This document shows, one piece after another, positions 1-11,986 of a stretch of DNA of 64,000 bases. Position 1 is the stretch's first letter; each line of letters starts with the position of its first letter. Location of the stretch: NCBI GenBank assembly GCA_002007465.1, contig LNAC01000032.1, forward strand, positions 10,560,594 to 10,624,593, in the 5' to 3' direction. The notes below the pieces were generated by a model. It ran no database searches. It was not told the DNA's origin and saw nothing but the letters and a program-made list of their open reading frames with translations. A program made the translations under genes and the position numbers. This stretch comes from Ailurus styani (lineage: Eukaryota > Chordata > Mammalia > Carnivora > Ailuridae).

Positions 1-78
1 GAGGTTGAGACTGGAGGCTGGGAAACTGTTGAGCTGAACTAAAATAGAAGCAGTGGGGATAGAATAATGGACAGTCTT

Positions 79-265
79 TTTTTTTTTTTTTTTTGACAGA
101 GAGAGAGGGATCACAAGTAGGCAGAGTGGCAGGCAGAGGGAGAGGGAGAAGCAGGCTCCCCACTGAGCAGAGAGCCTGAAGCAGAGCTTGATCCCAGGAC
201 CCTGGGATCATGACCTGAGAGGGGAAGGCAGATGCTTAACTGACTGACCCATCCAGGCGTCTCAG
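79..265 (-). mobile_element. CanSINE (SINEC, tRNA-Lys derived)
   Basis: A carnivore SINE in reverse orientation: a poly-T run, then 'gacagagagagaggg', the CT/GA-rich middle, and the reversed tRNA-like head ending near 'cccatccaggcgtctcag'. It is flanked by a perfect 14-bp target duplication, 'taatggacagtctt', at 65-78 and 266-279. The perfect duplication and clean tail point to a fairly recent L1-driven insertion. Non-coding. Confidence 0.95.
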
Positions 266-354
266 TAATGGACAGTCTTGAGAAATATTAAGGAAGTGGT
301 ATTGGCTTGGTGACTAATTAGGTGTTGTGTAGTTGCTTATTTTAAATAACACAA

Positions 355-500
355 CAGCACTATGAATGAGGTATTATTATCTCAGTTCTACAGATAATGA
401 AACATGTTCAGAGAAGTTAAATAATTCAACTTAGAATCTTAACTAGTAAATAAAGGAAGCAGTAGTAAAATCTAAACCTCTCTGATTCTAATCCTCACTT
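355..500 (-). repeat. MIR SINE remnant
   Basis: Diverged antisense match to the MIR core: a 'gaggtattattatctcag' stretch, then 'cagataatgaaacatg' and 'cagagaagttaaataa', ending in 'ctctgattctaatcc'. MIR is an ancient tRNA-derived mammalian SINE, so this is old inherited sequence. The edges are approximate. Confidence 0.75.
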
Positions 501-1568
501 CAATAATATGTAGATAAATGTGTTAAGGAAATTACCTTATATTTTGTGTGACTTCATCAAATTAAAAAATAATACTAAGTTGTAAAATATCTTTATCTGA
601 AGATTGTCTTTTTCTTCATCGTCTTTAAAATTTTTTTGTTCCTATGTCTCCGAAATTTACAAATATAAAAAGAATCTCTGCATTACCCTAATATTTTATT
701 GTGAATATTTAACACAGCTACTTTTGATTAGGATATAGGCTCATCTATTCTTGAAATGATAATTAGTCAATTTTAATTTCAATTGGCTTTGCCATTCTAT
801 TGCATTTAAAGGGGGTTAGAAGCTTGCTATGCATCTAGGATTCAAAATCATTATATGCAAGGATTTATTATAATTCTATGTTTTTAGACTATTGGATAAG
901 TATGGGTAAATTTTGCTTCCTTTTCTTCCTCTAAACTTTAAATATAAGTCAGTCCAGAAAGAGATCATTAGCAAGATAAGAGCTTAGAGAAGGATGAGAT
1001 CTCTGTTTACAGGCTCCTTACCCAGTCTACTCACCTCATTGTATATTACACATTTCACAATAATGAGAAAATTGTGCCAAAGTAAAACAAATGGGTTTTA
1101 CTCACAACACCAAGAGAACTGATGGTTGAGTACAATGCCTTAGAGCGAAAGAGAGTTCAAGACACAAGTATGTTGAGTCTCATTCTACCTCTAACGACCT
1201 CTGTCTGTGCTAGTTAATTTTATCTTTTGGGGCAATTCACTTTGTCTCTCACTCTCAATTCTTTGTAAAAACTGTGAATTATATTTGTCAAGGGGAGAAA
1301 CCATGAACTGCCTTTCAAATTTAAGAAACTTTTTTTTTTCATGGTACTTGGTTCTGAAAGAGGCATTTAGCTCTACTACCTAAAATTATCTCACTCTCTA
1401 CCCCACCTACCCTCGTACGCACGCACGTGGCCACCAACTTGCCTGAGAAATTCTCCAAGTCTTAAAACAGTCATTCATCAGACCCTGAACTGGCCTAAGG
1501 CAAAACAGAATAATTAGCATTAACTCTGATGCTCTTGGGATTATTTATGTGTCAGAAACCTTCATGTA
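501..1568. other. Unassigned AT-rich intergenic sequence
   Basis: No gene or repeat could be assigned securely. A weak plus-strand MIR-like match may lie at about 1130-1310 (a 'ggcaattcactttgtctctc' segment followed by 'ctttgtaaaaactgtgaatt', resembling the MIR conserved core), but it is too diverged to call. No long open frame is present. Confidence 0.5.
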
Positions 1569-1780
1569 GGGGCACCTGGGTGGCTCAGTTGATTAAGCAT
1601 CTGCCTTTGGCTCAGGTCATGATCCCAGGGGTCCTGGGATGAAGCCCAGGGCTTCATCTGGGCTTCCTGCTTGGGAGTGGGGGGAACGGGAGGGGAGGCC
1701 TGCTTCTTCCTCTCCCTCTGCGGCTCCCTCTGCTTGTGTGCTCTCTCTCAAATGAATAAAATCTTAATAGATGAAGAAGA
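1569..1780 (+). mobile_element. CanSINE (SINEC)
   Basis: Forward-orientation carnivore SINE: head 'ggggcacctgggtggctcag', B-box region, CT-rich middle and a tail with 'aatgaataaaatctt'. An imperfect target duplication of about 15 bp flanks it ('agaaaccttcatgta' at 1554-1568 and 'agaaactctcatgta' at 1781-1795). The middle has extra duplicated G-rich sequence around 1640-1700 ('gggatgaagcccagggcttc'). Confidence 0.95.
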
Positions 1781-1797
1781 AGAAACTCTCATGTAAT

Positions 1798-1980
1798 ACT
1801 AACCTCTAATACTAACCCTATGAGGTAGGTATTTGACAAATAAGGAAATGGTAAAACAAAATATTTTGATTAATTTGCCTAGTGTCACATGACCAAGAAA
1901 AGGTAGAGCTGGAATTTGAACCAGGTCTGTTTGATTTCAAAATCCACACCCCTTCCATTTCATTACACTGCCTCATCTCA
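1798..1980 (-). repeat. MIR SINE remnant
   Basis: Antisense MIR with well-preserved core: 'tatgaggtaggtatt', 'acaaataaggaaatgg', 'cctagtgtcacatgacc', 'agctggaatttgaaccagg' and 'cattacactgcctc'. It starts immediately beyond the 3' target duplication of the CanSINE at 1569. Confidence 0.85.
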
Positions 1981-2640
1981 ACCTGTTTCCTAACCCCTAA
2001 TCTTACCTCCACTATGACACTTCATGAGAAAAAAACACCTATATTTTGTTTTACCTAATTCTCTATACTGGCAGTTACCTGTGTGGTTTACTTTTTATCT
2101 AGGAATAATTTTCTTTTCAGAATTAACTGAAGCTAATCTGAAGTAATCTATGCCAAAGGCTTGTAATCATACTTTCCTCTTGTGAAACATATGTAAGTAT
2201 TTTGAGAGTAGCCTTTTAAATAAAAATAAAGTAATTTAAAAAGTGGACTTTGATTGGATTATCCTTCTTCCTTCATATATTCATGTGTAGCTTAAATCAC
2301 CAGTGATTGCTCATTTTCTCTACTCTCAGGATTTTTCCAGATCCTCTCATAGTCTCCATCATTTCCTTTTCAGGGGTCCTCTATTCACTTTAAAATTCCC
2401 CTAAAGATTTCCTTAAGGAGAAATATCCTAATTTAATCTCACCCAACCCTGCTTAAGCACTTCTTAATGTTTATAAAGCTTCTATGATTAAAAAAAAACT
2501 GGCTTATGTAGACTTTAGAGTAGAAAAGCTTCATTAACCAGCGTGTCTATTTACCTCCGGTTCACTAATAATTGATTCCTATAACTATGATCCTGAGGGG
2601 CTGCAAGATTCTGAAGTCTTAAAGACTGAATAAAGTTTGC
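1981..2640. other. Unassigned intergenic sequence
   Basis: AT-rich sequence between a MIR and an MLT1 LTR. I recognise no gene, RNA or repeat family here. Short poly-A and poly-T runs only. Confidence 0.5.
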
Positions 2641-2647
2641 TTAATGT

Positions 2648-3117
2648 ACTTGTATTTGTTTCCTATGGCTGCTGTAACAAATTACCACAAAATTATTGAC
2701 TTCAAACAACTCAGATTTATTATGTTACGGTTCTGGAAGTCAGAAGTCCAAAACAGAACTCACTGGGCTAAAATCAAGGTGTCCACAGGGCTGCATTCCT
2801 TTCTGGAGGCTCCAGAGGAAGATGTTTCCTTGCCTTTTTCAGCTTCTAGAGACTGTCCACAGTATTTGACTTTTATGCTCCTTCCAGCCAGCAATCACAT
2901 CTTCTCCTGCTCTCCTGCCTTTTTCTTTCCCTTGTAAGGACCCTCATGATCATCTCGGGCCCTCTAGGATAATCCAGGATAATCCTCTCATATCATGATC
3001 CTTAATTTAATCACGCCTGCAAAGTCCCTTTTGCCATGTAAAATAACATATTCACAGGCTCTAGGGGCTTAGATATAGACATCTTGGGGGGGGGCATCAT
3101 TCTACTTACCTGAGTAG
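2648..3117 (-). mobile_element. MLT1-type solitary LTR (ERVL-MaLR)
   Basis: Reverse orientation of an MLT1 LTR. Reading the plus strand: 'tttcctatggctgctgtaac', 'aaattaccacaaaatt', 'ggttctggaagtcagaagtc', a cytosine-rich middle, 'taaggaccctcatgatc' and 'ttgccatgtaaaataacata', ending near 'catcattctacttacc'. No internal retroviral sequence accompanies it, so it is a solo LTR or fragment. It has no coding capacity; the 97-codon open frame inside it is incidental. Confidence 0.88.
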
Positions 3118-3594
3118 TTAATATTAAACTTACTTTGTCATAGCAAATGTATGAAAATTAGTAAAAACCTATATGTATAGATGATACATATGTGATATGT
3201 ATATGTGAGTATACTCAATAATTTATTAACTAATTCTCTAATCATGCTGGAAAACAGACTTTTCTAATTTTTAATTATGTATATATGCTTTAATCATTTC
3301 ATGTATTTTTATCTTTCCTATTCCACTATCCAGATTCACTTTTTAAATGTTTTTTTATTCCTTCCTAAAACCTAGTAAGAGTTCAATATGTATAAGTTCT
3401 CAATAAACATTATTGATTGACTCCTGTGTTCTTGACATAATCATCTCTCTAAGGCATTTGCATTTTCGAAATCAAATTTTTATGATAAACAAACCAATTC
3501 CCAGTTTTCTGGAAACAAAACAATTACAGGAATATGAAAAAATCACACGGAAATCTATTGGAAACAACACTTTGTAATTATCAGATCATCAAGC
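3118..3594. other. Unassigned AT-rich sequence
   Basis: Contains purine/pyrimidine-alternating stretches such as 'acatatgtgatatgtatatg' (about 3185-3205). A 'ctcaataaacattattgatt' segment at about 3398-3420 resembles an L2 or MIR 3' end, but it is too short for a call. Confidence 0.45.
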
Positions 3595-6250
3595 CAGATA
3601 ATAATTCTAAGTTGCTATTTTCATGTAGTCATTCTTTTATTCAACAAATACTTATTACTAGCCTACTGTGAGCTAAGATTTGGGGAAACAGCAGTTAACA
3701 ATGAAGACTTACTGGGCGCCTGGGTGGTTCAGTCAGTTAAGGGTCTGCCTTCAGCTCAGGTCATTATCCCACAGTCCTGGGGTCCAGTCTGCCTTGGCCT
3801 CCTGGCTCAGTGCAGACCGTGCTTCTCTCCCTTTCCCTCTGTCCACCACCCCCTGCCCCGCGTTTGTGCTCTCTCTCACTCTCTCAAATAAATCAGTAAA
3901 TAAAATCTTTTAAAAAAAATGAAGACTTGTTTCCTCATTTAGCACATTTGAGTAAAGAGGACAAACAAGCAACTAAATAAATAAAACATAAACATGTGAT
4001 AAGTACTGTGAGAGAAGGGGATAAGAGCTGTAACAGACAAAAACGGCAGTGAGGAAGGAACTTTCTGTAACACTGTGTGGGAAGGTCACTCTGAACAAGA
4101 TAATTAATCTCGGACCTGAAGATTGGAAGCAGATCATGCAAAAAACCAGAGTAGGAAACTTTTCAGGCAGGGAGAACTGCAAGTGCAAAGATCCCAAGGA
4201 GGAAAATTGTGTTTGTGTTTTAGGAAGTGAAAAAAGACAAAAATAATTGAAGCATAATAAGTAGGGCAGAGTGGCAAAAAATGAAGTTGCAGAGGTAGTA
4301 AAAAGTCAAATAATGCAGAATCTGGGGTTTTAATAGGTGCCAATAAGTAAAAGCCCACTGTGTTATCCCAGAATTTAAAACCAAGTGAGATATAGGTTTT
4401 AGGAGTCAGATTAGATGGAGGTCAAACTAGCAGCTCTCTTACAGATTCTGCTGATGGGCCAAATGGGCTTCCTAGTACTCCTCTCCCTGCCATTGCCCTG
4501 AGCAAACCAGCAAACCCCGTTGTCCCAAACAGAGCTGAACTGCAGGTTTTCCCTCCACCAACAGGCTATTTACTAAAGGACAGAGGAGAATTAAGCCATT
4601 CTGAAGGAAAGAACCCCAGAAATCTCTGGCCACATATTCTCAGTTCCCTTTCCCCACCTCACCAGTGAGATAATTCCCTCTATCTCTTGGGGGAAGGAAG
4701 GCTTACTATGGATGATAGTGGAGTGGTCAGTCTCTGAGAGAGAACAGGAATATTCCCATAATTTTCTTCAGAGAGAAGGTTCTCTCCTTTCTATGAAATG
4801 TGTGGAATGGAGGGGAAGGATAAATACCGCCCTTAGAAATCCCATCAGATGGGTCTCATAGGTCATGGTACAGAGTTTAAATTTCATTTTAAGTACAGTT
4901 TACAATTTGGAAAGATCACATTGGCTGCTGTGAGAAAGGAAGAGCTAATGGTGAGAGATCCGCGAGAGATGATGTGGCTTGTGCCAGGCTGGCTGTAGTG
5001 AAGAAGGAGAAAAGTAAAAGGATTACCGCTCTAAAGGTAGAAAGGTAAAGGAAGAATTAAGTGTAAGTAATTGAGGCTAATTATGGCTGAGCTTTCTGGT
5101 TTAAGTGACTGGATCGATGGTGGTGCCTTGTATTCAAATGGAGAAAACAGAGAGAAATAAGAAGGCAAGAGAATCATATTCACTGGGTTTGGCAATGAGA
5201 AAACTGTGGGTGATTCTGTAAGAATAATTTTTGTGAATGCTGGGAAGTGAGGCCAGACAGAGTTTGAAGAAGGGCTAGTAGGTGATTACTTGTGTGCATT
5301 TTTTAAAAGAAGTACTACTGCAGAGATGAGTGGAGAAGTGGCAATAATAAGGGGGATATGGGAATTAAAAATATTTTTTTGTGTGTTTACACTGAAGTGG
5401 ATGCTCTCTCCGTGATGCAATTTAGACAGAATAGTTGGAGGTGCAAAACCTCTAGAAAGGCAAGAGGGGATGGGACCCAGAGCTCACAATGGGCTGAGGG
5501 GCCTGAGAGACAGTCACCTGAAGTAAATCTCTGTAACAGAAGTGAAGCTACAGATACAGGGGATTGCTCTCCATAGGTTTGCTGTCAGGAAGATGGGGAG
5601 TCTCCACTGAAAGAACTTCTATGTTATTTATGAAGCATGAGGGGATACAGGGGAGACAGATTTGAGGGGAGAAGAGATGGCATAAAGTAGTTGTGTCCAA
5701 ATTATGAATGCAAACCTAATGCAGAAATTAAGTAGTATTGCGGACAGTGTTGAATATCCATATGAGGTTTGTAATTATCAATGAAAAAATATAGGTTAGT
5801 CTGATTATGTTATTTCCTTCAACGTTTCATTGATTGTTGGAGATTCTGATGTGGCCAAAGAACTGTTTCTGTGCAGTTAGTAGCACATGTAAGGTAAAAG
5901 GACGAGATATTTGAAATTTATATTTCAGAGGTGGTTCAGCATGTAAGTTCTAGGGTATGACCATGGGATCGGGTAGCTGGAGAGGAGGAGAGGAACACTT
6001 AGGAAGTCAAGGAACTGAGAGGAAGGTTATAGGCTGAGTCATTCACACGGATGTTGAAATTACAGAACCCAGTGACAAAAGGAGGAATGGAGTGTGAGCC
6101 CAGGGCTAGGTTACCTTTGAGTAAAAGGAATGGCCAAGAGATCAGCAGATGGCAGCAGCATGATTTAGGAGTGGTATAGCCAGATGGTATAAGCTTCAAG
6201 AGAGCAGAGGTCTCTGCAGGAGGACAGTGGGAAGCAAGGAGAATACCTAC
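3595..6250 (-). repeat. Long L2 LINE remnant, antisense, split by a CanSINE
   Basis: The 3' end of L2 appears first ('tcaacaaatacttattacta', 'gctaagatttggggaaacag') and continues past the SINE at 3711. Recognisable antisense L2 landmarks follow: 'ggcagggagaactgcaagtg' (about 4165), 'gtcatggtacagagtttaaa' (about 4862), 'aaagatcacattggctgctg' (about 4910), 'cgcgagagatgatgtggc' (about 4961) and 'ggatcgatggtggtgcc' (about 5111). From about 5300 to 6250 it is more diverged ('gaatatccatatgaggtttg'). All reading frames are destroyed. Confidence 0.7.
3711..3917 (+). mobile_element. CanSINE (SINEC) inside L2
   Basis: Forward carnivore SINE beginning 'actgggcgcctgggtggttc' with tail 'aataaatcagtaaataaaat'. 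A perfect 11-bp target duplication 'aatgaagactt' lies at 3700-3710 and 3918-3928. It interrupts the L2 3' end, so it postdates it. Confidence 0.95.
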
Positions 6251-6424
6251 TCAGTTTATTGGCCCTGTCTTAGGTGGGGGGTGTGAGGGGAAAAGCAGCT
6301 GTCACTTGAGAGGGCTGTAGGGTAAAATGTCCTCAACTGGAAAGTCAGTTTTCAGTCGAAAGAGGGAAGGGAAAGTTTCTAGAAGATTAAGACTATAATA
6401 GAGGATTTTATTATCAATGCTTCT

Positions 6425-6945
6425 TGATAAACCATGCCACAATTCAGTGGCTTACAGTAATAATTTCATTATCTCTTGAGATATTATAGGTAAACTTGGC
6501 CCAGATGGGTGATTCTTCCAATTCTTATGTTGTCAGGTCACAACCTGTTTTTTGAAGTCACCTGGAATTGGATTTGGCTGGAAAATCCAAGTTCCTTCAG
6601 TCATATATCTGGTGCCTTACTGGTGGTGACTGGAAAGCTAGGTGCAGCTAAGTCCCCCTACTTCTCTGTACTCTCAGGGTCTCTCACTCTCCACATGAAC
6701 TTCCCACAGTGTTGCTGGACTTCTAACATGGCAGCTCAGAGCTCCCAAAAGCACAAAACTGGAAGCTGCCTGATCTTCTTGAGGCTTAGACCCAGAACTG
6801 GCATAGCATCACTTCTGCCATAATCTACTGATTAAAGTGAGTCACAGAGCCACTCCAGATTCCAGAGAGGAAAGTCACAATATTGTTAATGCCAGGTGAC
6901 ATGATCCACTGGGAGCCATACATGGAGATTAGCTACCATAAGAAT
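6425..6945 (-). mobile_element. Old MLT1-type LTR (ERVL-MaLR)
   Basis: Diverged antisense MLT1: 'cagtggcttacagtaataat', 'tcattatctcttgagatatt', 'tgggtgattcttcc', 'aacatggcagctcagagctc' and 'cacttctgccataatctact', ending near 'gagccatacatggagattagc'. The match is to an older MLT1 subgroup than the LTRs at 2648 and 21622. The 104-codon frame inside is incidental. Confidence 0.7.
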
Positions 6946-8784
6946 TTTGTTGACTCAGACCCAGGCTTTTTAAAGTGCAAAGTGGAAAGATTAGATGGGA
7001 CTGGGATCATCAGATTCGAAGACTGCAAAGCAGTATGGGAATGGAACAGCAGGTTGAAATGGATTATAAAGGCATTTGTACTTACAAAGATGAGTGAGAT
7101 AAACAGGAATCTGAGGCATCATGGGATTGGTTCTACTAAAGCAGTCATCTCCAGATTTCTTTTTGATTTTGCACTCCTGACTAAAAAATGTTAAACATTC
7201 CTCTTACATTATAACCACATAATTATTAATTACATGTATTTAATAATGGTCTACTATAATATGTATTTTATAGAACAAACAAAATAGAAATTGAGAATGA
7301 TGGGATAAAAGAAAATTAACTAGATAATAGTTTTCATACTATTTCATTCTGTTTATCAATGGTTCAACAATCTCTTTGGCCTTTCTGGTGAGAGCAATTT
7401 GGTTGACAATGCAACATCAATTTTATAACTTGGTTTTATACTTTGTGATATAGTGGCTCAGAGGTCTGGTTCTAAGTTCAGTTTATTCCCTGTGGGTTTT
7501 AATGCCTATTTTAACTGAAAGAGCTATCTCACAAAAATAAGTACAGCCAGATGGAAGAAGTCTACCATTAGTTGTGTTTGCTAAACCATGATACTTATTT
7601 TTCAATCGCATCCCCAATTATGTGAAAGGTTTTGTTGAAATTCAGCTAGCAAACATGTATCATCCCCATTTATCAGTCAGTTCTTGGAAACTAATCAGAA
7701 CTTACTGCATTTTTCTATTTTTAAGAAATGGGTTCAAAACCCATCAAAACTACCAAAAAAAATCTTGGAAGATTTTTAAAAACCATTTTAAAAACTCTAC
7801 TTCCACATTCTTAGTGTGCAGATACTAAAATTTTACATTTAAATTGTTTTCAGCAACAAGATTACGTAACAATGGAACATTTCCAAGTAACTATTTTCAA
7901 AATGCTCTCTCGGTAGCACAAATGTCTTTTGAACAGGAGTTACTTTCTCCTTCATTATTGAAAATGTCACCTTTACCTCGAAGAAAGTGATTAAGAGTAT
8001 TATTTTGTTTTAAAAAATATCTGACAGTCACTTGTATGCATAGAAAAGGTCAGAAAATTGGGCACACTTGTCAAGTTTTTTAAAGATAAATGTTACTCAG
8101 CTTTTAGTTGGACAGTCCTTTCTATGAGATACCCAGTGAACTGGCTATCCATGTGGTAAACAGATTTTCATGGTCAGACCTTGTATTAGACAAAGTATAC
8201 AAAACCTGCATTATTATTTTAAAGATCTAATCTTATGAAAATGACCACACTGACAACATTCTGTGTAGCACATAAATTCTAGTACATACAACACATAGAA
8301 AAATAATCAACTTCTGAGCACCTCCATGACAACCCCTGCTGGGCCTACTGTACATGCTATTGTGTTTGACTTGTCTTGTGGAACATTGAGGTCAGTATTG
8401 CATTAAGTATTAGAAAAGTATAAATACCTTCATATTTTTTAGACACAAAATAAGTATGTGCCAAATTTACTATTTTATTCTTGCTCCCCGTGGTTTTTTT
8501 GAACACCCAACTTTGGAAACCATGTCCTTTGGACAGGATGAAGGGGATGAGCACTTGGTTCTAGCAATATGGTCCTAAGTAAAACAGTAAAACTGGCTTT
8601 GGGATTACTGGTCCTTCTGGCAACAGTTGGTATAGTAGAGTCTTCATACCAAAAAGTCTCACTGCTATACAATTCTTAAGCATCAACTATATGCAGACAA
8701 TGGTTGTAACAATCACTTTCACATTGGAAGATGAGAATTAGAGTAAGAGAGAGGATGAAGAGATTGATGTTGCTAGATTATTTT
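6946..8784. other. Unassigned sequence, mainly AT-rich
   Basis: About 1.8 kb with no confident family. The stretch at 7135-7320 ('ctccagatttctttttgatt' onward) has the look of an old DNA-transposon end. The stretch at 7340-8340 is moderately complex, with no open frame above about 70 codons. I see no splice-site-bounded exon and no tRNA or rRNA signal. Confidence 0.4.
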
Positions 8785-8799
8785 TCTCACAAAATTCTT

Positions 8800-9550
8800 T
8801 TTTTTCTATTTTTATTTTTCATTTTTTAAAATTTAAATTCAATTAATTAACATATAATGTACTATTGGTTTCTGAGGTAGAGGTCAGTGATTCATCTGTC
8901 TTATATAACACACAGTGCTCATTACATCACGAGCCCTCTTTAATGTCCATCACCCACTTACCCCTTCCCCCCATCTGCTCCCCTCCAGCAACCCTCAGTT
9001 TGTTTCCTATGCTTTAGAGTCTCTTATGGTTTGTCTCCCTCTCTGATTTCATCTTGTTTTATTTTTTCCTTTCTTCCCCTATGATTCTCTGTTTTGTTTC
9101 TTAAGTTCCACATAGCAGTAAGATCATATGATAGTTGTCTGTCTCTGATTGACTTATTTCCCTTAGCATAATACCCTCTAGTTCCTTCTATGACATTGCA
9201 AATGGCAAGATTTCAAATTTTTGATGGCTGAGTAGTATTTCTTTGTGTGTGTGTGTGTGTGTGTGTGTATAAGTATATACCATGTCGTCTTTATTCATTC
9301 ATCTGTTGATGGACATCCATTCATCTGTTGATGGATAGGTTCTTTCCATAGTTTGGCTATTGTGGACATTGCTGTATATAAACATTGGGGTGCACGTGCC
9401 CCTTCGGATCACTACATTTGTATCTTTGGGGTAAATATCTAGTAGTGCAATTGCTGGGTCATAGGGTAGCTCTATTTTCAACTTTTTGAGGAACCTCCAC
9501 ACTGTTTTCCAGAATGGCTGCACCAGTTTGCATTCCCACCAATAGTCTCA
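8800..9550 (-). mobile_element. 5'-truncated carnivore L1, 3' end
   Basis: Reverse-oriented L1: a T-rich tail, the 3' UTR ('ctcattacatcacgagccct', 'cctccagcaaccctcagttt'), then the ORF2 C-terminus. Read on the minus strand, it encodes the L1 tail peptide around 'LKKLKIELPYDPAIALL' at 9523-9299. A duplication of about 12 bp, 'cacaaaattctt', flanks it (8788-8799 and 9551-9562). It has a (GT)12 microsatellite at 9245-9268 and a local tandem duplication of 'cattcatctgttgatgga' near 9297-9335. No complete ORF remains. Confidence 0.92.
9245..9268. repeat. (GT)12 microsatellite
   Basis: Uninterrupted GT dinucleotides inside the L1 fragment at 8800-9550, at the position where related L1 copies carry a short 'tatata' run. 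It is likely length-variable. Confidence 0.95.
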
Positions 9551-9562
9551 CACAAAATTCTT

Positions 9563-10147
9563 AACCACAAAATCATAGAAAATAAAAACTGTTAGTGTTT
9601 AACAAGACCTCTAGATGACAAAGAGATCTGATCTAACTCCTAATCTTCAGGTATAAATTTATGAGTACACTTAATATTTTTTACATAACTTTTAGAATAT
9701 ATTTCAGAAGTGAGGTAAATTAGTTTCAAGGATTTACCAAAAATTACACTTAGAGTTGGTGGTTAATATTAAGCTAATTGGCCAGGTTTTCTATCTCAAG
9801 TACTTCTCTTAAGAAACTCTTCAGTTACTAAGATGAGGTATGAAATTCTTAAACACAAAACACAAAATTCCCCATGAAACAAAAAGCACAACAGGATTTG
9901 TACCATTAGGGGAAAGCATGAATGTCCAAATGCTAAAGTCAAGCAACAGAGTATAGTGAGTTTGGAAATGACTGGGGTGTGATTTGCAACATGAAAAGAA
10001 TCAGGCATAAGAAGGAAGTCATTGGAAACATTTGTCTTTTTAGAACAAACAAGCATATTGGACCAGTGGCTCACAGAAAAATTCTAGAATTTCTTCAAGC
10101 AGTAATAGAGGAAAAGGATATCTTGTTGGTTGGTTGGGGATGATTAT
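9563..10147. other. Unassigned intergenic sequence
   Basis: Non-repetitive by eye. It holds a 92-codon minus-strand open frame (10074-9796) that has no recognisable domain and no coding-like context; I regard it as chance. Confidence 0.45.
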
Positions 10148-10162
10148 AAAATAGGCATTGCA

Positions 10163-10359
10163 GGGGCACCCAGGTTGCTCAATCGTTAAGTATCTGCCTT
10201 CATCTTGGGTCATAATCCCAGGGTCCTGGGATCCAGCCCCTCAACGGGCTCCCTGCTCAGCATGAAGCCTGCTTCTCCCTCTCCCTCTCTCTCTTCCCCT
10301 GCTTGTGTTCCCTTTTTCACTGTCTCTCTGTCAAATAAATAAATAAAAAATCTTAAAAA
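10163..10359 (+). mobile_element. CanSINE (SINEC)
   Basis: Forward carnivore SINE: 'ggggcacccaggttgctcaa', then 'cagggtcctgggatccagcc', CT-rich middle and tail 'caaataaataaataaaaaat'. The target duplication is imperfect ('aaaataggcattgca' ending at 10162 and 'aaaataggtgttgga' from 10360). Confidence 0.93.
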
Positions 10360-10429
10360 AAAATAGGTGTTGGATGTAAGAGTCTGGAGCTCAGAAAGAA
10401 AGAAGCTCATGCTCTGCCTTGCCTCATAT

Positions 10430-11700
10430 CTAATGCTATCAGAGCCCCTTTCTGCTCTCCCCTAAATATCGGTGGAAATATCCTCTAAACATCTCCTCTT
10501 TTCTTCCTTTCTCTCCTCTACACGCACTCCCTGAATGTCTCCATTTAGTTCCACCTCTGTACGTCATCTCTGGTCTTGACATTGAGTTCCAGATTTGTGT
10601 ATCTAGCTACCTACAATGTTATTTTCTCTTGCATGTCTTATAAACATTTCAAATTTGATATGGCCAAAAAAGAAAGTTCAGTAGTCCTTCCATCCCCAGT
10701 CTGCTCTTTTTAAAAAATATTTACTGTCTCCATTTTTAAAAAGGATTTTATTTATTTGTTTATGTGAGGCAGTGCAGAGCAAGAGAAAAAGAGAGAGAGC
10801 ATGAGTTGGGGGGAGGGGCAGAGGGAGAGGGAGAATCAGGCTCCCCACTGAGCAGGGAGCTGGACATGTGGCTCAATCCCAGGATGCTGCGATCAAGACC
10901 TGAGCCAAAGGCAGATGCTTAACCGGCTGAGCCACCCAGGCAACCCTACCTATCTCATTTTGTTTAAACCAAAAACATGGAAGGTTTGTCTGATTCTTCC
11001 TTCTCTCTCTCCGTTCCTCCCCTACCCCCACACCCAATGTATCTGATTCTTCCTTCTTTCAAAATGCATTTCACATCTTTCTACTTCTGTCTCTGTTACA
11101 CCAGCCTGGTCCAAGCCACCATCTTATGTCTATACTTCATGAGCCTCTTACTTTCCCTCTTGCCCCTTACAATCTAATCTCTGCACTGCAGCTAGAGTCA
11201 TCATTATAAAATGTAAATCAGATCCATCACTCCCTTGCTTAAAACGTTTCAAAAACTTCCATTCTCACTTAGAAGAAGATCCATACTCCTTACCCTGGCT
11301 TGTAAGGCCTCGTGTGATCTATCTTATGCATTGCGTCTTTGTCATCATTTTGAACTCACTGTCCTCTGTTTCCTGAATATGCCAAGTTCATTCCTACTCA
11401 GAGCCACTGAACTAACTATTCCCTCAGTCAGGAATGCTCTTTCCTCAGATATTTCCATAACAGCTTTCTTTTGTCATTCAGGTAACAGCTCAGATATCTC
11501 AGAGTAACTCAGTTGCCTCACTTCTCTAACGTCCTCAAACAAATCAGAAGTAATCAATCACCACATCACTGTTTTTTCTCCGTAGCCTTATTGTTGTCTG
11601 ATATAATCTTGTTTTATTTATTTGTTTGTTTCCTCCCTGTGCTAGAATGTAGCAACAATGAGAACAAGGATTTTCTTAATTAGCACTGTTAAAATATTGT
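10430..11700 (+). repeat. L2 LINE remnant, sense, split by a CanSINE
   Basis: Sense-strand L2 landmarks in order: 'cagatttgtgtatctagcta' (10590), 'tctgattcttccttc' (10990), 'gtccaagccaccatcttatg' (11110), 'atgtaaatcagatccatcac' (11212), 'tccatactccttaccctggc' (11280), 'aaggcctcgtgtgatctatc' (11307), 'caggaatgctctttcctcag' (11430) and 'cctccctgtgctagaatgta' (11632). It is non-coding now; the open frames here are pieces of decayed sequence. Confidence 0.85.
10738..10946 (-). mobile_element. CanSINE (SINEC) inside L2
   Basis: Reverse carnivore SINE: 'aaaaaggattttatttattt', GA-rich middle, then the reversed head 'gctgagccacccagg'. Only a weak flanking match is visible ('tctccatttt' near 10727 and 'tctcatttt' near 10953), which suggests an older insertion. 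Confidence 0.92.
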
Positions 11701-11986
11701 CTGGCATGATTTTCTTTTAAATATCAATCGCATGCTCTAATTTAGTGTACTGGAAGAGAGAGCTTTAAAGATAGAATATCATAAGCCTCATTAAAAGTGT
11801 CTCATATCTAATGCTATTTGATGGGAGAAGGGGTCATATCCAACAACAGTTGTTTGGTAGTGGGAAAGAAGTCAAATGGAACAGCTGTTTGCTAAAGAAT
11901 TTTCATAGCTTTCAATTTCGGATGCAAGGAATGAATAAAGAACCTTAGGGAGCTCTTCTGACCATGTGCTATGCTAGTGATAGTGA

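Noticed and set aside
2644..3117. 97-codon frame at 2644-2937 as a small protein
   Set aside because: It lies wholly within an antisense MLT1 LTR.
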